From positions 38,201,281 to 38,265,280 of the forward strand of contig CM039466.1 in the NCBI GenBank assembly GCA_022414725.1: DNA of 64,000 nt, in the 5' to 3' direction. The position numbers and the translations under genes are program-made. Under the pieces are notes generated by a model. It did no database searches. It was not told the DNA's origin and saw nothing but the letters and a program-made list of their open reading frames with translations. Positions 60,414-64,000 of the stretch are shown one piece after another. Source of the stretch: Microglena sp. YARC. Its lineage: Eukaryota; Chlorophyta; Chlorophyceae; Chlamydomonadales; Chlamydomonadaceae. The stretch's first letter is position 1. Every line of letters begins with the position of its first letter.

Positions 60414-63400
60414 GAGGTACGCTCTGTCCTTTTCTCTTGCACTGCGAAATTTTCAAATGTCTGCAGCGCCGAGCCTGTCTGAGGGTGTCTGGCATGTTGA
60501 TTCTGGAGCTGGGATGTCAATCACAGGTGATATGTCTTTGTTCACTGTGTTTCATGCTTCTGAGACTGGGCCAGCAGTTAAATTTGGTGATGGTGTGGTT
60601 CAACGGTCTGTGGGTCAGGGTTCTATTGTGTTATGTAGTGATTGGTTACCAACACCAATCACTTTAACCAATGTTCTCTACATCCCACACTGTCCGGTGA
60701 ACCTCATGTCAGTAAATGCTGTTGCCATGCTCACAACTGCAAGATTTCTTTTGATAGTCTTAGTTGTACTGCCACACAGGGCTCTTCTGTTCTGTGGTCT
60801 TTCCCTGCCTCCAGTGATGGTGTGTACAAGTTTGCATGTAGGCCTTGTCACACCCCTCGTGGCCGTTTGTATGGTGCTGAAAATTATCCAGCTTTGCTCT
60901 TGATGTTGATGAGGATGGTGGAGTTGTGATCCTACCACTCCTGAATGGTTGTGGCATAGGCGGCTGGGTCACCCTGGCTATGATGCCATGCACAACCTTG
61001 TAAGGAAGGGTTTGGTTCAGAACTTACCCCTCACTCTCCAACAGGTGCAAAGACTGTCTAAGATCCCATGTGATGCTTGTCAGAAGGCAAAGGGAAAACG
61101 TATCCCTTTTCCTAAAGAAAGCAAAACTAGGATCCGTGCCCCATTACAACGGCCTTCACTTGGACATCATGGGGCCATTTAATATTAGGGGCTTGCGTGG
61201 GGAGTTTTATGTTCTGTGTCTCACTGACCAATACTCTGGCTATGCTGAGGTCTTGTGCTTGAGAACCAGGGATGAAGCTCCCTTAGCAGTTCAAACTACC
61301 ATCCTCAGATGGATGACTCAGCTGCATGGATTTGTTTTCAAGTGTCTTAGGTCTGACAGGGCTAAGGAATTTATAGTGAAGTGGTTCGAGGATTGGTTAG
61401 AATCGGTTGGTGCTGTGCATGAATTGTCCATGGCTTACACTGCTCAGCAGAATGCGACTGTGGAACGGTACAATGGGGTCCTTCAGAACGTAGCTAGGAG
61501 CATTCACTTGGAGTCTAAGCTCACTAAGTCCTTCTGGCCCTATGCCTTCCTCGCCGCGTGTTACCTACGCAACCGGCTGCCTAATCAGGGTGACAAGACT
61601 CCTTATGAGTTGTTCTTTGGGGTTCTACCTGATGTATCGTTATTGCGCGTGTTCGGGTGCCCATGCTATGTTACCTTAGTGAATGGGAAGAAGCGCAATA
61701 AGCTTGACGAAAGGGCGTTATCTGGTAGACTGGTTGGGGTATTCTCTGGTGAGTAAAGGGTTATTTTGTTTGGGTTCCGAAGTTGCGCCAGGTGGTAGAG
61801 AGTCGTGATGTGCTCTTCTATGAACAGTTTAGCTATAACTGTATCCCTGGGCTCTTTCCCTATGATGGATCTCAGTATTTTTCTCGCACCCCTGCCGCTA
61901 TTCATCGGTAAAGGGCTTGATACTACTGACAATGTCCTGGGCCCTTTACCAAACCCGATTGTTTGACCGCTTTACTGGTCATGGGATGACGATGCGTCCC
62001 AGGCCAGGTAATGATGGTGCTGTATCGCGTGCGGCGGCATTGGGCCAGGGGGAGTCTGATGTTCCTTCAAGCTCTAATTTATTCGAATCTCAGGGGGTCG
62101 CCGGGCTTCCTCTGCGCCACGTTTCGTCGGTGAAGTTCGTAGGATTAGGACAGCCTTGGGTCATAGTGGAACCTAGTACAGGTCCACTGCCCACTAGTCG
62201 CCACCCCCCGTCCACCTATTCGGATAGCTCGCGGGAGTTGTTGATCACTTCACCCCCTGCTATACCTGGTGGTTTATACCGGACCAGGCATTTTGCGACG
62301 ATGTGGCCGTCACAGATGATGTGAGTGATGACCTCGAACACTGGTCCGGGTCAGATACTGCGTATGGCTGGGGTTTCCAGTGTACCCAGGCTTCGACGAT
62401 TTAGAGGCAAAGGAGGCCGGCCTTGTTCAACCACGCATGAGTGCTGCGCTGGGGGCTTTATTACCGGTTACTGCTGATACTGCTGATATCCCCGCTGCCC
62501 ATGTACAAGTACACTGCTTGTACGTGGGGGCTTTTTATTTCTACCTCTACTGAACTCTCTTATAAAGCTGCAATGTTACCTACCAACCCTGACAGAGATC
62601 TCTGGCTGCAGGCTATGAAGGATGAGATGGCCTCCCTCCATGCTCATGGCACTTGGGTCCTCACTCCACAGCCTCCTAGGCAGAGGATTCTATCTGGCAG
62701 ATGGTTATTTGTCAAGAAACATGGGGCTGATGGTTCTTTGCGTTTTAAAGCTCGTTTTGTAGTTCGTGGTTTTCTGCAACGTCCTGGGCTGGACTACCAT
62801 GATGTATATGCCCCCGTCTCCTCTAAAGCAGGTCTTCGTGTGCTCCTTGCTGCCATCACTCATAGAAAAATGTTTGTGAGGCAGCTGGACATCAAGACTG
62901 CATTCTTGAATGCCAAGCTGGAACCTGGTCTGGACCTGTTATGTTACCAGCCTGAGGGCTTTCATGAAACTTGGTCCTGACAATGTTCCCCTTGTGTGCA
63001 AGCTAATTAAATCTCTTTATGGTTTGAAGCAGGCACCCAGGGCTTGGAGCAAAGATGTAAAGCAGGTTTTGGTTGCCCACGGGTTTTACCATGTGCAAAG
63101 CTGAACCTGCTCTGTATTTCAGGAGGGATTCTACTGGTGGGTGGAGCTATGTCCTGACCTATGTGGATGACTTTATCTGTGCTTTTAGTGAGCTGCATAG
63201 GTATGCCTTGCTGATCAAGGCTATGGAAGCAGCTGGGTGGGAAGTCAAGGAAATGGGTGTACCTGTCCAGTTCCTTTCATTGGACATGACTTGTACACTT
63301 TGATTCTGACGGCAGGTGTGTTTAAGATCGACCTCTCCCCAGCACTCCTACATTGTTGAGCTGGTGGAGCAGTTTGGTCTCACTGCTGCTACCAAGCCCA

Positions 63401-64000
63401 AGTTTTCAGTTCCCATGTCCAAGTGCACTGTCACTGATCCTCCTGGAGAACCTCTGGCCTCTAATAGCCAGTACCTCTCTCTTGTGGGGGCTTTGCTGTA
63501 CCTGGCTACCTGCACAAGGCCTGATATTTCTTTTGCTGTTAGCTACCTGTCCAGGTTTTTTGCTCAACCACTGCCCCCCTGTGGGCTGCAGCCAAGCGCT
63601 TGCTTTTGTATTTGAGAGAACATTCCCATCTGGGCCTCACTTACACTCACAGCCCTGGTTTCTCTTTTACTGTCTTTAGTGACTCATCCTTTGCTGATGA
63701 TGGGTCTGACAGGAGATCTCAGACTGGCTATGCTGTGCTTGCTGGAGGCTGCCTTGTGAACTGGATGAGCAAAAGGCAACCCACTGTTGCTGTTAGCTCC
63801 AGTGAGGCTGAGTATCAGGCCCTGTCTCAGACTGCCAGGGAGGTGCAATGGTTGAAAAAGTTGAGAATTGATCTGGGCTGCCTTGTGACCTGGTCACCAT
63901 TCAGGGTGACAACTTGGGGTCCTTGAGCTGGGCCAATGACTGTCAGCTGCTCCCTCGCAACAAGCACATTGATGTCATCCATCACTATATCCAGGAGCTG
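60414..64000 (+). CDS. pol: copia pol, copy 2 (broken, partial at window end)
   Basis: Protease DSGA, GAG-pre-integrase with the full CDACQKAKGK zinc end (intact here, frameshifted in copy 1), integrase core and an RT region (LDIKTAFLNAKLEPG; YVDDF at about 63160) are present. RNase H (SDSSFADD; SSSEAEYQAL) runs to the window edge. An extra base near 60468 separates it from the gag frame, and further shifts occur near 60900, 61150, 61736 and 63300. Confidence 0.93.

Larger units (their letters stand above)
57906..64000 (+). mobile_element. Ty1/copia retrotransposon, copy 2, cut by window end
   Basis: A second internal region starts at 58231, immediately after LTR 2. It parallels copy 1 base for base apart from scattered one-base indels and a few substitutions. 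The window ends inside RNase H, so its 3' LTR is not seen. Confidence 0.95.

Overview
This window looks like nuclear DNA of a repeat-rich eukaryote, most probably a green alga. Two intron-split genes are recognisable on the + strand. One is a PP2C phosphatase whose closest family I know of is a land-plant PP2C clade (motifs PGGLCVSRSIGD and SDGLWD). The other is a secreted metzincin-type protease with a bacterial-style architecture. No ribosome-binding-site or operon organisation is seen. A prasinophyte such as Cymbomonas would fit, but that is a guess from gene style and repeat load.

Layout. 1-5178: decayed Ty1/copia elements, a + strand relic followed by an inverted, truncated relic. 6409-9994: a diverged tandem duplication of about 640 bp. 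Its second copy carries two DNA-transposon insertions, and the first copy preserves the empty sites. 10296-12921: about 2.6 kb of CTAT microsatellite. 14350-15075: a long-TIR element with a TA target duplication. 15861-20164, plus a possible exon at 21090-21275: the metalloprotease gene, with hAT-type MITEs in two of its introns. 22.3-24.4 kb: tandem repeats and a 7-bp satellite. 25072-48300: the PP2C gene.

The PP2C coding sequence is in five visible exons separated by introns of up to 15.6 kb. The largest intron holds a three-copy dispersed repeat family, minisatellites, a tRNA-derived SINE with a 14-bp target duplication, and a 6.7-kb CACTA-type transposon filled with satellite arrays. The next intron (5.4 kb) holds two more hAT-like elements and several minisatellites. 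Splice-site neighbourhoods are repeatedly duplicated in tandem at the exon edges.

49840-51043 is an inverted copia 3' end. 51294-64000 is a tandem copia array (LTR-internal-LTR-internal) of two near-identical copies that share the middle LTR. Gag and pol lie in one frame separated by a single TAG in the first copy. The second copy runs off the window.

The two copia copies differ mainly by one-base indels, many in homopolymers. Part of the frame disruption in this window may therefore be assembly error rather than biology. No rRNA, functional tRNA, CRISPR array or prokaryotic gene was found.
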